64,000 nt of DNA from Natronoarchaeum mannanilyticum (GCF_039522665.1 NZ_BAAADV010000008.1:226909-290908); one strand, 5' to 3'. Shown: positions 1 through 10,140, numbered from the stretch's first letter. A program made the numbers and translations. The notes: generated from the sequence alone by a model not told the origin.

Positions 1-2445
1 CCGTCCGCCTTCAGCTTCGATCTGTTCGGGAAACTGCATCGACAGTCCGACCGACAGGCGAAAGCCCCGTCCTTTCTCGAGCAGGTCGTTCATGATGTCG
101 GAGACTACGACGGACGCCGCTTCGTCGATCAGCAGATTCGCGACGTACTCGTCGGGCTGGCGATCGAGATTTCGCTTGCGCTCTTTGAGGGCGTCGTCGA
201 GATTCGTCAGGATCACCCCCGTCATGATCGTCGCAGCATCGTCGCGGAGGTCACCTAGGTCGAACAGGATGACCTTGTTCTCGTCGAGGACGTCCCGGAA
301 GTCGAACCGGCGCTCGGTGTTGTTGAAGATCTTCCTGAGGTGGGTGTCCTGCGAGATGTAGGCGAGCCGGTTCCCGACGCCACCCATCACATTCGAGAAC
401 GTACTGGAGTCCAGCTGCAGCTGCCGGCGGATCGTCCGCTCGATCTCCTCGTCACTCGTCTGAGGAACTTCCGCCATATCGGGCTGGGGCGGGCCAGCGT
501 CCCACAGTTGATCGACGGCGTGTTCCAGTTGCTGATGCGCGAAGTAGTTCTCCGACTCTCGGTATCGCCCGTTCTCCCGGCCGTACTCTTCGTCGAACAG
601 CGTCTTGATCAGCGACTGGATAACGGTGGGGGCGACGGTCGCTCGCTCGTAGCGCTCCTCGCCCATGACGAGCTTCAGAAGCTCTTCGTAGTGATCTGCT
701 TTCCGTTGGACGGCGTCCTCACGCCGCCGTCCGTTCTCCAGCGAGGGCTCCAAGTTGAAAAACGAGAATCCCGGAAGGACGTCTGGTACCGGGAAGTGGA
801 TCACGTTCTCCTCGAGGTCGGACAGTCCGAAGCGCCGCCCGTGGGCGCGCATATAGTTCTCCGTCATACCGTCGCCCTTCGGATCGATGAGGACGACTGG
901 TCCCTCCGTATTAGCATACAACGAGAGCATATCGTTGATGAGCGCTTTCGACTTCCCCGAGCCAGTCGTCCCGAATCGTCCGTAGTGCGTCGGAAGGAGT
1001 CCTGGTGGCACGTGTGTCGGAATACCTTCCGGAACACCGTTCTCGTCGAGCGCGTAGCCGATCGCCATCCCGTCACGGAACTCGCGCATGAGGTCCTGGT
1101 GCGGGCGAGGAAGCGGATTGCGGCTCTGCTGTTCGGCTCGCGTGCCTCTCGTTCCCTCGACGGTGAGATCGCCCGACGACGGCGTCAAGATGAAGTTCGC
1201 GAGCTCATCTCCGTTCAACACGAGATCGGGCCGAGTCGCTCCAGAGCCGGTAGTGATCTCACGGTCCCGCAAGCGCGAGAGTTCCCGCTGAGCGCGTTTT
1301 TCTTTCGTCTTCTGTCGGAGTCCCCCCTCGCGTAATCGCTGGCCGTCAACGCCGTAGAAGCGCCCGTCGAGCGAATCGAGCGCAGAGCACATCGTCTCGA
1401 GACTCGATTCGAGCGACGGTGGAACAGAATCCTCCGAGGGGACGGAAACCACACGGAGATTGGTAGTGAACGTCCGCTCTGGCGAGTTGTCCTCGATACG
1501 GTCGTACCGTCGCTTTGCATCGCCTCGCAGGTCAGCCGCCGTCCGCTCCCAGTTATCGTCGAGAAGAAAGCCCAGGACCTTCTGACCGAGTGTGTCGCGC
1601 CCAGCGAGGAGGTCGGCCTGACGGTCGACAGCGCTGGAGGTCCAGTCCGGTTTTCGGCGAAAAACGACTTGGAAGGCAGTCGGCTGGTCTACCTCCGTGA
1701 GCAGATCGATCAGCGGTGCGAGCGGCGCACGCCCTTGGTCGGATTCGTCAGCGGATCCGGATTGCGTCGCCGATGTCGTGAACGCGGTGAGCGGCGTCAT
1801 CCAGTCACGTTTCCGTTCGCCCTCGCCCTGCCAGCGGACGCCGACGGGCGAGACGTCATCGATCGGTGGACGGGCTAACACACGACCGTCCGGTGTCGCA
1901 GTCGGTCGGTCGAGTTTCGTCCACGGCTGCTCCTTCGGGATCTCGTCCGGCGAAGCGAGTTCAATCACACCGCCTTCACAGTCGACGTACCTGCTGCTGG
2001 CTTCGTTGGTGGCCCCGCCGTCTGTAGCGGCTGGGCGCTGATTGCTCTCTTCGAGTTCGCAGTCGCGGTAGAGCTGGTCGTGTTCGACCCGCTCACGGAA
2101 CTCCTCGTGGGTGTACTCGGCTGGCGATACTAACTTGGCGATAGGATCGAGTGTGACGCGAGAGATGTCGAACGAGGGAGGGTAGATCGTCCGAAGTCGT
2201 TTCTCGAACGTGTCTAACTGGCCTCCAGTTACCCCGTAGTAAAACTCGACAGGCTCGCCGTCGCCCTGGCTCAACGCAAGAAACTCGAACGTCGGCGGTG
2301 GCGTACTGTAGAGTGGATTCAATCGCTCGCCGAGACTCTGTGATTCAGCGGTCTGGAGTTTGTGGAGGCTGGCGATCGTCTCGGGGACGGAGCTTGCAGC
2401 GTACTCCTCCGAGGTCGGTGTTACTCGCAGGTATTCCCGTCGCAT
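1..2445 (-). CDS. VirD4/TraG-like conjugative coupling ATPase, partial
   Basis: The gene starts at ATG 2445 and runs off the left edge, so the C-terminus is missing; about 815 residues are visible. The frame is open throughout. A Walker A motif, GTTGSGKSK, lies near residue 475 and is followed by VVLIDPKGDG. A Walker-B-like acidic stretch (EYVANLLIDEAAS) is near residue 780. This fits the VirD4/TraG/TraD and HerA-like DNA-pumping ATPases that bring DNA to a type IV secretion channel at the membrane. The ATG lies one base after the stop of the VirB4-like gene, so the two are co-transcribed and probably translationally coupled. No clear transmembrane segment is visible near the N-terminus, unlike classical VirD4. 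The family call is firm; the transported substrate is inferred. Confidence 0.8.
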   Translation of the reverse strand, partial: MRREYLRVTPTSEEYAASSVPETIASLHKLQTAESQSLGERLNPLYSTPPPTFEFLALSQGDGEPVEFYYGVTGGQLDTFEKRLRTIYPPSFDISRVTLDPIAKLVSPAEYTHEEFRERVEHDQLYRDCELEESNQRPAATDGGATNEASSRYVDCEGGVIELASPDEIPKEQPWTKLDRPTATPDGRVLARPPIDDVSPVGVRWQGEGERKRDWMTPLTAFTTSATQSGSADESDQGRAPLAPLIDLLTEVDQPTAFQVVFRRKPDWTSSAVDRQADLLAGRDTLGQKVLGFLLDDNWERTAADLRGDAKRRYDRIEDNSPERTFTTNLRVVSVPSEDSVPPSLESSLETMCSALDSLDGRFYGVDGQRLREGGLRQKTKEKRAQRELSRLRDREITTGSGATRPDLVLNGDELANFILTPSSGDLTVEGTRGTRAEQQSRNPLPRPHQDLMREFRDGMAIGYALDENGVPEGIPTHVPPGLLPTHYGRFGTTGSGKSKALINDMLSLYANTEGPVVLIDPKGDGMTENYMRAHGRRFGLSDLEENVIHFPVPDVLPGFSFFNLEPSLENGRRREDAVQRKADHYEELLKLVMGEERYERATVAPTVIQSLIKTLFDEEYGRENGRYRESENYFAHQQLEHAVDQLWDAGPPQPDMAEVPQTSDEEIERTIRRQLQLDSSTFSNVMGGVGNRLAYISQDTHLRKIFNNTERRFDFRDVLDENKVILFDLGDLRDDAATIMTGVILTNLDDALKERKRNLDRQPDEYVANLLIDEAASVVVSDIMNDLLEKGRGFRLSVGLSMQFPEQIEAEGGR

Positions 2446-2446
2446 C

Positions 2447-5400
2447 TTATTGGCTCCTCTCCTCGCCTGGGTCGGCGCCTGCATCGGCTGTACCCCCGTC
2501 AGCTACTGTCGGCTGGCTATTCTGCTTCTCCGATAGTAGGTTCTCGAGAAGCGCTTCCGCCGAGAGATCGTCGTTCAGCAGTCGCTCTGCAGTCGACCGT
2601 GAGAGACCGTAGCGGTTTGTCAGCGCGTTCACTCGGGCTTCGCGCTCGACGACCTCCTCGAACTCGAGGAGATCGTCGGGAGTGTTGCTAATCGCTTGCT
2701 GGATGAACGCCCGGTCGTCCGGTTCGTAGTCGATGACCCGCTTTTCGAACTCGTCGGCGACGACGTGGAGCGGGTACGTCCCGTGTTCTTCGACGCGAAC
2801 GAGCGCCTGGCTATACCCGAGATCTTCCTTGCCGGCGTCGGCGCCGCGAACGTACGTACGCTGCTCGCGCGTGAGCCCGATCTTGTCCGCGGTCTCGTCG
2901 TCGAGGCCTGGGAGTTTGTGGAACACCTTGATCGGACACATCCCGAGGATCTTCTCGGCCTGATCGGTCTCGTAGAACTCTTGGGCAGTCTGGGAGAGTA
3001 AGACCATCCGAAGGCCGGCGTGTCGCTGGTGGCGGAACGCCGTTTCGAGGAAGTCGAGATTCGCCTGGTCCTCGAACAGGTAGTGGGCCTCGTCAATCGC
3101 GAGCTCGACGTTTCGGTCCGTCTTCTTGGCCTGCTGGTAGACCGTCGACAGGAGCAACTGCATCAGGAACGTCTGGCGGTCGATCCCCGATGCGCTCCCC
3201 TCGATCTGGCCTAAATCGATGTAGACGACTTTGTTATCGCCCTCCAGAATGTCGACCTCCGACCGTCGGGAGAGGTTTTCGTATGCCCCACCGTCGCGGA
3301 ACGGCTGAAGTGCGATGGCCAGTTCGTCGGCGTACTGGGCGGCCCGTTCGCGAGCGGACTCCGACGTAGCGATGTTGTGTTCGCTGGGGTTCTCGGCGAC
3401 ATCAGCGAGGACGCGATGGACGTCCGTCATCGTCGGCGAGTTCTCGGGCGTGTGCGTGCTGACGTCGTCTTCGACGACGCCCGCCTGCCGATACACTTCG
3501 TCGATGACGTACGAGAGCACGCCCGTCTCGGTTCCGAGGTCGATATCGCGGGCCCTTAAGAAGTTCTCGAGAACGGCGTACACCTCGTCCTTTTTCGCCG
3601 ACAGCGGCGAGATGCCGTCAGCAGAGTTGAGTACTTCCTGGGGTGTCTCGCGGATTTCGAGCGGGTTCAGTCGCGTGTCGCCGCCCACGGAGATCGTCTT
3701 CGCGTCGAGCGCGTCGGCGATACCCTTGAATCCGCCGACGGGGTCGATCAACACGAGCATCGTGTCCTGCCGACGCTTCATCATCCGAGCGTGGCGCATG
3801 ATATCGCCGAACGTCTTCCCGGCGCCGGGCATCCCGACGACGAGTTCGCTGTGACCGGTTTCGAGCGACCACGGATCGATCCGGACGGGCGACTCGTTGT
3901 GACCGTGGTAGCCGTACTCGACGCCCTCGTCCATCATCATGTAGTTTGACGAGAACGGGAACATCGCGCCGATCGCCTGGTTCGTCAGTGTCGACATCCG
4001 ATCGTGACCGAGTTCGTTCCGCCCCAGCGGTGACACCGTCGCGAGACCTTTCTCTTGCCAGCGGCTCGCGATTTTGAGCGTACAGTTCGCAGGGGCGTCT
4101 TTGACGATCGAGCGCAGCCGTGTGGTGTGGTTATCGAGTTCCTGCTTGCTCTCGGCGGAGAGTCGGATGAAGACGCCGCCACGATAGAACGATGCCTTGT
4201 TCGCGCGGACGAGCGACCGCATATACTTCCCGCGGTCGATGTCCTCCTGGAGGTCTTCCGCTTTGAGACTGTTCGAGTCGTGCTGGCTGACCTTCAGGTC
4301 CGAAATCCAGTCGGCCATCATGTCCTCGGCAGACTGATTGTCGAACGGATCCAGGTGGATGCTGATGTCCGTCTGAAGTTCCGTCTCTAGCAACAGGCGT
4401 TCGAACATCCCATCGGCAGGCTCTTCGGGAAACTGCTCGATCCAGAACGTCCGGACGTACGTCTCGTCGTCGATGACCGCGTGGGTCGGCTCCCAGTCGA
4501 CCGTCGAGGGTGCGATGACCGACTGGTGCATCGTCGACGCATCCGCGAGCGTAGCTTGTGTGGCCCCCTCCATCTCGTCGACTGTTTCTGACGCGTCTTT
4601 GCCCTCGGCGTCGAGGCCGTCGGTGGCATCGGTCCCTTCGTCGTTCTCGTGGCCGCGTCTGGCCGTCGCAGTGCCACGCGTATCGGCTGGATCGTCCATC
4701 GCGTCGATGACGTCGGTTGGATCGGGCGTCGAAGGGACGTCATCGCTGATTCCGTGAGTTACGACCGGGAATGTCCCGAGTGCGTCGGTGATGTCGCCGT
4801 ACGTTTCGGTGCGACCGGTCCAGTATTCCTTCGTCACGCGAGCGAGTTCGTAGGCGTCGACCGGACTGACCGAACACCGGTAGAGCGACGATCCGCCTCG
4901 GCGGAGCTGTGCCAGGCGGGACTCCAGTTTGTCCTCTTTGAGCCGGTCGCGTTCGGCTTCTGAGAGTTCGTCGGACTGGAACCGACCAAACACGCGCCCG
5001 AGGACGGGGACATCGGCGAGATAGGCGAGTACGCTGTCGCCGGTCTCGTCGAACTGCTCGACATCGGCATCGTCGACTGCAGTGATGATGTAGTATTCCC
5101 GAATCGTCGTACTCTCGGAATCGACGGCGCCGTTGGCGTCCGTGTTATCGGTGATGTACTCCTCGAGCAATCGCTTGAGGACCGGACGTGATCGAACGTC
5201 GGCGTCACCGAGGCGCCGCTGGTGACTACGGACGACGTCGTCCTGGTCGATCTCTCGACTGGTGATGTAGAATTTCACGGGGAAGTCGACGGTCGCGTTA
5301 ACGAACTCGGAGAGCGACTCGACGGCTTTCGCCCACGCCTCGTCGTCCTCAAGCGCCATGTTCGCCGGATCGACTTTGATCGCGCCGACCAGCGCACCGT

Positions 5401-5779
5401 CCGACCGTTCGATGGCGTGGGGGAACACCTGCCCAACGCGAGTCAGATAGCGGACGTCACTGTCGTCCTTGCCGTGAGTGTACTCCTTGTTCCTGACTGC
5501 CCAGCTGAGGCGTGCGGCCAGCCACTCGGTGAGCCAGAGGTAAGAGGGCTTGACCTTGTGGAGTAGTCCCAGCACGAGGCCGAGCATAACGCCGAACCCG
5601 AGGACTGGGATCGTGAACGTCGCCGGGACGAGTGCTGCCCCGATGAGTGTGACGAACGCCACGCCGATGAACAGCATGAGTTCGCCGATCGTGTACCCCT
5701 GAAAGAACGCGGTCGTCCCTCCGAGGGAGTGATGAATTCGTCGCGCGCTGTACTCGTGATCGTCAGTGTTGGTACTCAT
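2447..5779 (-). CDS. VirB3-VirB4-like type IV secretion ATPase
   Basis: The protein has 1110 residues. Two hydrophobic segments at about residues 33-75 resemble the VirB3 membrane part that is often fused to VirB4. A long middle domain includes an acidic, low-complexity linker at about 350-410. The C-terminal half is a RecA-like ATPase with Walker A GMPGAGKT near 646-653 and a Walker B/DEAH-like LAIDEAHYLF near 893. VirB4/TraC proteins are membrane-associated motor ATPases that energise pilus and channel assembly in conjugation systems. The gene sits 6 bases after the TrbL-like gene and 1 base before the VirD4-like gene, in the order expected for archaeal conjugation-type clusters. The ATPase class is certain; the VirB3 fusion is my reading of the N-terminal helices. 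Confidence 0.88.
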   Translation of the reverse strand: MSTNTDDHEYSARRIHHSLGGTTAFFQGYTIGELMLFIGVAFVTLIGAALVPATFTIPVLGFGVMLGLVLGLLHKVKPSYLWLTEWLAARLSWAVRNKEYTHGKDDSDVRYLTRVGQVFPHAIERSDGALVGAIKVDPANMALEDDEAWAKAVESLSEFVNATVDFPVKFYITSREIDQDDVVRSHQRRLGDADVRSRPVLKRLLEEYITDNTDANGAVDSESTTIREYYIITAVDDADVEQFDETGDSVLAYLADVPVLGRVFGRFQSDELSEAERDRLKEDKLESRLAQLRRGGSSLYRCSVSPVDAYELARVTKEYWTGRTETYGDITDALGTFPVVTHGISDDVPSTPDPTDVIDAMDDPADTRGTATARRGHENDEGTDATDGLDAEGKDASETVDEMEGATQATLADASTMHQSVIAPSTVDWEPTHAVIDDETYVRTFWIEQFPEEPADGMFERLLLETELQTDISIHLDPFDNQSAEDMMADWISDLKVSQHDSNSLKAEDLQEDIDRGKYMRSLVRANKASFYRGGVFIRLSAESKQELDNHTTRLRSIVKDAPANCTLKIASRWQEKGLATVSPLGRNELGHDRMSTLTNQAIGAMFPFSSNYMMMDEGVEYGYHGHNESPVRIDPWSLETGHSELVVGMPGAGKTFGDIMRHARMMKRRQDTMLVLIDPVGGFKGIADALDAKTISVGGDTRLNPLEIRETPQEVLNSADGISPLSAKKDEVYAVLENFLRARDIDLGTETGVLSYVIDEVYRQAGVVEDDVSTHTPENSPTMTDVHRVLADVAENPSEHNIATSESARERAAQYADELAIALQPFRDGGAYENLSRRSEVDILEGDNKVVYIDLGQIEGSASGIDRQTFLMQLLLSTVYQQAKKTDRNVELAIDEAHYLFEDQANLDFLETAFRHQRHAGLRMVLLSQTAQEFYETDQAEKILGMCPIKVFHKLPGLDDETADKIGLTREQRTYVRGADAGKEDLGYSQALVRVEEHGTYPLHVVADEFEKRVIDYEPDDRAFIQQAISNTPDDLLEFEEVVEREARVNALTNRYGLSRSTAERLLNDDLSAEALLENLLSEKQNSQPTVADGGTADAGADPGEERSQ

Positions 5780-5785
5780 AGATCG

Positions 5786-6982
5786 TCACCACCGCGAAAC
5801 CTTGTTCTTCGTCTGTCTGAACGCCTGATTCGAGCGGGCTTTCGCCGCCTGCGTCGCCCGACTCGCGTCTTCTGCGGCCTTGTCTCGCATCCGGCCCGTC
5901 TTCGACTTCCGGAGATTGTTGTACTGCTTCGCGTGGACCTTTGCCGACTGGGCGGACGACCCGACTTTGTAGGCGTTCGAATCACCGTTACCGAGCTGCG
6001 CCTGCCCGTTCTTTGTCACTGGCCCGTGGCTATTCTGTGAGTATCCTCGGTGGACGTTTCGGGCACCGCGAATAGATTTTCCAGTACCTTTCTTTGCAGC
6101 CGTGGCGGCAGCCGCTGGATTCGTGCGACGTGTCCCCTTCCGTGCGATCGTCTGCATCGCAGGGGCAGACCAGTAGACGGTCATGATCGACGTGAGACAG
6201 GCTGCTGGAATGAGCACGAGGCCAAGGAAAAGCGAAAAAATCCCGCTTGCGCTCGCCGTGAGCTCCATCTGCCATCCGATCCGGAAGAGGACAGCGGCAG
6301 GAAGTCCTGCGAGAATGAGCCCAGGATAGATTCCTCCTGCTCGACGAGCGATCTCCGAGGCCGAACTAAGCGGCCACACGTCGAGCGCCCAGAAGACGCC
6401 AAGTAACGGCATCAGCAGCGTTAGAACGAGGATACCAAGCCAACGGAGACTGTAAACGAGGGCCGCGACGACTAAGAGAGCATTCGAGATGATCGCCATC
6501 GCCAAGATGACGAAGAGGCCACCGACTGCGGATTCGATGAGCCCTCCGAAGCCAGCCGACATATCGTCGATTGGCGCGAGCGTTAGGCCGAGCGCATCGA
6601 CGAACTGGAGAGGGATCGACACGAGTGGGAACCAGACAAAGGTACCCATGAGGACAAGCCCGATGCGCCGAAGGAGTCGTTTGCGGCGGTAGCTACTGAT
6701 CGACCCTGCTCGGAGTCCAATGTAGGACAGGCCGATGAGCAGTAGCATGATCGTCAACGGCAGGATATACTGAAGATAGAAATCCGCGTACAGGCTCTGC
6801 CAGGGATCATTATCTGGCGTTCCGACAACGATGTATCGAGAGTCGGATGTTGGCGTCGGAACGCCGACAATCGGTGTAAGAAAGGCCTCGAAGATATCGT
6901 TCGAGAATCCAAGGAGTGCCTCCTTGATGTCCGTAAGGACGTTCTCGATCGCGTTCTCTACCTGTTTTTCCATCCACCCCAT
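5786..6982 (-). CDS. TrbL/VirB6-like polytopic membrane protein
   Basis: The protein has 398 residues. An amphipathic N-terminus (1-60) is followed by about six or seven hydrophobic segments between residues 65 and 275. The C-terminal 120 residues are basic and Ala/Gln/Lys/Arg-rich with no hydrophobic segment. This layout, together with its place just upstream of the VirB4-like ATPase, matches TrbL/VirB6 inner-channel proteins of type IV secretion. The start codon overlaps the stop of the preceding lipoprotein gene by one base (TGATG), which suggests coupled translation. Sequence-level family membership cannot be proved by eye, so the call rests on topology and gene order. Confidence 0.65.
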   Translation of the reverse strand: MGWMEKQVENAIENVLTDIKEALLGFSNDIFEAFLTPIVGVPTPTSDSRYIVVGTPDNDPWQSLYADFYLQYILPLTIMLLLIGLSYIGLRAGSISSYRRKRLLRRIGLVLMGTFVWFPLVSIPLQFVDALGLTLAPIDDMSAGFGGLIESAVGGLFVILAMAIISNALLVVAALVYSLRWLGILVLTLLMPLLGVFWALDVWPLSSASEIARRAGGIYPGLILAGLPAAVLFRIGWQMELTASASGIFSLFLGLVLIPAACLTSIMTVYWSAPAMQTIARKGTRRTNPAAAATAAKKGTGKSIRGARNVHRGYSQNSHGPVTKNGQAQLGNGDSNAYKVGSSAQSAKVHAKQYNNLRKSKTGRMRDKAAEDASRATQAAKARSNQAFRQTKNKVSRW

Positions 6983-7863
6983 CAGGTATCACTCTCGTTC
7001 GTCTTGAGTGAGCTAGTCGAACCGCTGTCGACGATGGTAAGATCGCACGAGTATTTCTTCCCGCCGTACTCAACAGTCTGTGAGAATGTGGGATTCTTGC
7101 CGGTCTGGACGTTTCCAGTGACGGTGAGTGTATCCCTCTCAAGAGAGCCACAATCAACAGCCTCGTAGGCGCCAGTTGGATCTTGCGTCCGATAGACTGG
7201 AGCAGTTGTATAAATCGTCGTCTCACCAGGCGGTATGATCCTACGTAGATAGTGTGTCAGAGCCTCCGACGGAGATACCTTCGTATGTGGAGAGTTTTCC
7301 CACCGAAGCGCTGTGAGATATGACGGTGCATTTCCCGTATTCTCCACCGTAACCGCGGCGAACTGTTCCCACGACGGCTGCTCCTTGTCCCAGTTCAGAT
7401 CCGGATAATCCTGTGCACGCTTGACATCTGTAATATCGATTTTTGGATCAAGGGTGATTGTTGTCTCGTCAACCGTCTCATCCCCGGTGATAGCGACGAT
7501 GCGATACTCCCCGGGCACGTACCCGTCCTCCGTTTCTCCGAGTAGTTGAAATGCGACCTGTGTCGTCCCATCTTGGATTCGCCGAATGGCGTTCGTCTCT
7601 CCGTCTGGATTGAGAAGATTCACCGAATCGATGTCAGCGTCACTAGGAAGTTTGACGACGAGTTCCGTCTCGACCATTTCAACGCTCGTGAGCGAATCTT
7701 TCTTGCCTTCGGGCGGGCCCGATGACGTAGAGTTAGGAGCATCATTTCTCGATGTCAATGTGGAACATCCAGAAAGCGCCACAAAGCTAGCGCTGAGTCC
7801 TCCGAGGACTGTTCGCCGATCAATGCGTCTATCGTTCGTCTTTGAGTTCGTATCGTCGTTCAT
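6982..7863 (-). CDS. Tat-exported lipoprotein of the conjugation-like operon
   Basis: The protein has 293 residues. The N-terminus carries a twin-arginine signal (DRRTVLGG) and a lipobox (ALSGC), so it should be exported folded and lipid-anchored on the outer face of the membrane. The mature part is rich in beta-prone stretches and resembles no enzyme I recognise. A single Cys pair (Cys near 235 and 273) could form a disulfide. Its start overlaps the stop of the preceding gene (ATGA) and its stop overlaps the next start, so it is embedded in the operon. By position it could be an external component of the channel or pilus. Function is unknown. Confidence 0.7.
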   Translation of the reverse strand: MNDDTNSKTNDRRIDRRTVLGGLSASFVALSGCSTLTSRNDAPNSTSSGPPEGKKDSLTSVEMVETELVVKLPSDADIDSVNLLNPDGETNAIRRIQDGTTQVAFQLLGETEDGYVPGEYRIVAITGDETVDETTITLDPKIDITDVKRAQDYPDLNWDKEQPSWEQFAAVTVENTGNAPSYLTALRWENSPHTKVSPSEALTHYLRRIIPPGETTIYTTAPVYRTQDPTGAYEAVDCGSLERDTLTVTGNVQTGKNPTFSQTVEYGGKKYSCDLTIVDSGSTSSLKTNESDT

Positions 7864-9620
7864 GTTCGATTAGAGAGACCGAGTAGCGTGCCGCCGGACA
7901 TATAGTCGAAGCCGAAGACCAGCGCAGCGACCGGGACGAACCAGAGAATCGTCACGACGATGAGTCGGATGAGCGTCTGGAAAGCAGGGAAGTTCGCAGG
8001 CAACTCCGTGACGTCGTTCGACGCTGCGTAGGGCTGGTCGGTAAGCCACCACGGTGCCGACGTATACTCACCTCGAATGACCGTCGACGGGGTCGAGATG
8101 GTAGTGACGCCAATCCCGCTGGTGTTGAGAGCCACCGTCTGATTCCCGATGGCCACTCGGCCTGTCGTGACAGCCTTTCCAGACGCGTTCTCGGTGACAC
8201 TTGCACGGATGACCGCGTGGGTAGCGTTGGCTTCGACGACGGTCATATCGAGATTCGTTTCGCGGACGGTCTGCTGGTCGGAAAGCGAGACCGTCTGTGT
8301 CTGCCCCCTGACGATACCCTGGACTGTGACATCGCGGAATGCACTACCATCGAGGTGAGATGAACTCAGAGCGATCGAGTCTGCGTTTCCGTATCGATTG
8401 GCGGCCGCTATGTCGATGTTCGGTGGCAGTGCTGGTCCCGAGTGTTCTGTTCCCCACGCCTCCTCGATGGCGAGTGGTCGCTCGCCGCCCTCCGTCAGTT
8501 CGGTTGGGATATACGCTTCCTCCTGACTCGGGAAGGCGTGAACCTGAACGGGGCGGACGGACGACTCGGTATGTGACGTATCTCTGGCAGTGCTAGTGAC
8601 CATCGTCTGCCAGCCCGACCGCCCGGCAGTATAGAACCACCAGTTGCTCCGGACGCGAACATCGCCGTCGACGGCGATCGTCGACCATTCAGTGTTTGGA
8701 TGAACGACTGCCCCGACTCGGTTCTGATCTGCGTCGAACCGGACTTGCTGTCCAGCGGTGTCCGAAATGCGGTTTACGACTACGTCTCTCGATGTCGAGA
8801 CTGTCTTTGATGCGTCGGTAGTTTCGCTCTCTCGATCCCAGTCTCCGTTACAACTGGATGTGGAATTATCCCACTCAGGGCATTCTAGTGTAAGTCGACG
8901 GAGTTCGACAACGATCTTCGCTTCGACGGTTAACCGCGATGTCTCCGAGAGACTGCCATACGTGAGGGCTGCCTGATGGCCATCTTCGACGTCGACAGTG
9001 CGACTATCGACGGAGAGCTCGACGGACTCGATACTCGTTTGGGAGACTGACCATCGTTCTCGGTGTGATCCAGTTCGATCATCCTGCGGAACGGCGACTC
9101 GGTAATCACTGAGTGCGAGGACTTCACCGTCCGGAGCAACGTACTGCGTCGTTTCGTTCCCTTGATGGAGTATCGTGGATGGCTGAACAGCGAAGATGCT
9201 GACGTACGCGTCCCTGATGTACACGCCATCTTCGAGCGTTGCAGCTTCGGGATGGACCGAGGCATCGTCGCTGCCGTGAGTGTAATCACCGAAGTCACCT
9301 TGATTCCATTTCTCCGTTGCTTGCGGCGGTTCACTAAACGGGATGTCTGTCGATCGAGCTAACCGACTTGCGAACTTGGCTCGCGAGGATCTGTTCTCGC
9401 TAATACCGTTCTCGTCCAATTGATTCTCCTTGTCGTTGTCCTCTGACCAGAGCCGCTGGAACGTGCTGTTGTTCACGCCGTAGTCCGGGCCATCACTGGG
9501 GACTGCACTCGTGTTGATAGACGGCTCACTCTCGCTGATACTTCCCGCGACGATGCCAAGCATACTGCCACTCACGAGCAGAATGGCAACCATGGCGGCT
9601 ATTATACGGCGGGAGGGCAT
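7860..9620 (-). CDS. Large exported protein with C-terminal membrane anchor, unknown function
   Basis: The protein has 586 residues. An N-terminal signal-like helix (about residues 7-27) is followed by about 515 residues of acidic, Ser/Thr-rich sequence. One strong hydrophobic segment lies near 550-572, with a short tail inside. The predicted topology is a large extracellular domain on one C-terminal helix. The middle part looks beta-rich, with repeated short hydrophobic strands. A pair of Cys near 246-255 (ECPEWDNSTSSC) could be a disulfide loop. The gene lies between the pilin-like gene and the lipoprotein gene, so it may be a surface or mating-contact component. I recognise no named family. 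Confidence 0.65.
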   Translation of the reverse strand: MPSRRIIAAMVAILLVSGSMLGIVAGSISESEPSINTSAVPSDGPDYGVNNSTFQRLWSEDNDKENQLDENGISENRSSRAKFASRLARSTDIPFSEPPQATEKWNQGDFGDYTHGSDDASVHPEAATLEDGVYIRDAYVSIFAVQPSTILHQGNETTQYVAPDGEVLALSDYRVAVPQDDRTGSHRERWSVSQTSIESVELSVDSRTVDVEDGHQAALTYGSLSETSRLTVEAKIVVELRRLTLECPEWDNSTSSCNGDWDRESETTDASKTVSTSRDVVVNRISDTAGQQVRFDADQNRVGAVVHPNTEWSTIAVDGDVRVRSNWWFYTAGRSGWQTMVTSTARDTSHTESSVRPVQVHAFPSQEEAYIPTELTEGGERPLAIEEAWGTEHSGPALPPNIDIAAANRYGNADSIALSSSHLDGSAFRDVTVQGIVRGQTQTVSLSDQQTVRETNLDMTVVEANATHAVIRASVTENASGKAVTTGRVAIGNQTVALNTSGIGVTTISTPSTVIRGEYTSAPWWLTDQPYAASNDVTELPANFPAFQTLIRLIVVTILWFVPVAALVFGFDYMSGGTLLGLSNRT

Positions 9621-9657
9621 TGTATACTGGGTAGATTTGTGCCTTGAGGAGCTCTGC

Positions 9658-10140
9658 TTAGAATGGCTTCACGCAATCTGAGAAGCCAAAGCCCATCTGA
9701 CTACCAATCTTGTCGATGAGTTCGGGCGATACGAGCGCAAGGGTGACGATCCCGAAGCCGATGCCGGCCATGACGAGTCTCTCCTTCGCCTCATTCTTCT
9801 TCTCGGGATTGCCGCCGGCTCGCATATACGAGAGCCCAGCTTTCCCCGTATAGAAACTGGTTGCAGGGAGTCCGAGTCCAGCGACGGCGCCAAACACGAG
9901 GTCGATCCCAGTTGCGACGCCGGTATCGCAGTACACGTCGCCGACTTGGCTCTGTGCAGCTGCAGGGCCGACAGCGACAACGAGGAACGCGAGCCCCGAT
10001 GTAAGTGAGAGTACCTGAGGTGGTACGCGTGCAAGTGCTGCTTTGGTCCGTTCTTTTGTCATCGAATTCGCAGTTTCGTCAATGGAGCTAGGTTCAGTTG
10101 ACGAATTATCAATCGTAGGGGTAGATGGTGTAGTGCTCAT
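9658..10140 (-). CDS. VirB2/TrbC-like pilin candidate
   Basis: The protein has 160 residues, or about 134 if the internal ATG at residue 27 (MTKERTK) is the true start. A signal-peptide-like hydrophobic stretch ending in GPAAAQ is followed by two more hydrophobic segments (about 83-98 and 122-140) with a short basic loop between them (GGNPEKKNEAKE). Signal plus two helices with a short loop is the VirB2/TrbC pilin plan. Two Cys, near the mature N-terminus and the C-terminus (DVYCDTG, FSDCVKPF), may pair. It is the first gene of the operon, as in many type IV clusters. Pilin identity is inferred from topology and position only. Confidence 0.55.
   Translation of the reverse strand: MSTTPSTPTIDNSSTEPSSIDETANSMTKERTKAALARVPPQVLSLTSGLAFLVVAVGPAAAQSQVGDVYCDTGVATGIDLVFGAVAGLGLPATSFYTGKAGLSYMRAGGNPEKKNEAKERLVMAGIGFGIVTLALVSPELIDKIGSQMGFGFSDCVKPF

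Noticed and set aside
340-1335. Plus-strand open frame of 331 codons
   Set aside because: It is antisense to the VirD4-like gene, which has Walker motifs and operon context. The plus frame has no recognisable content.
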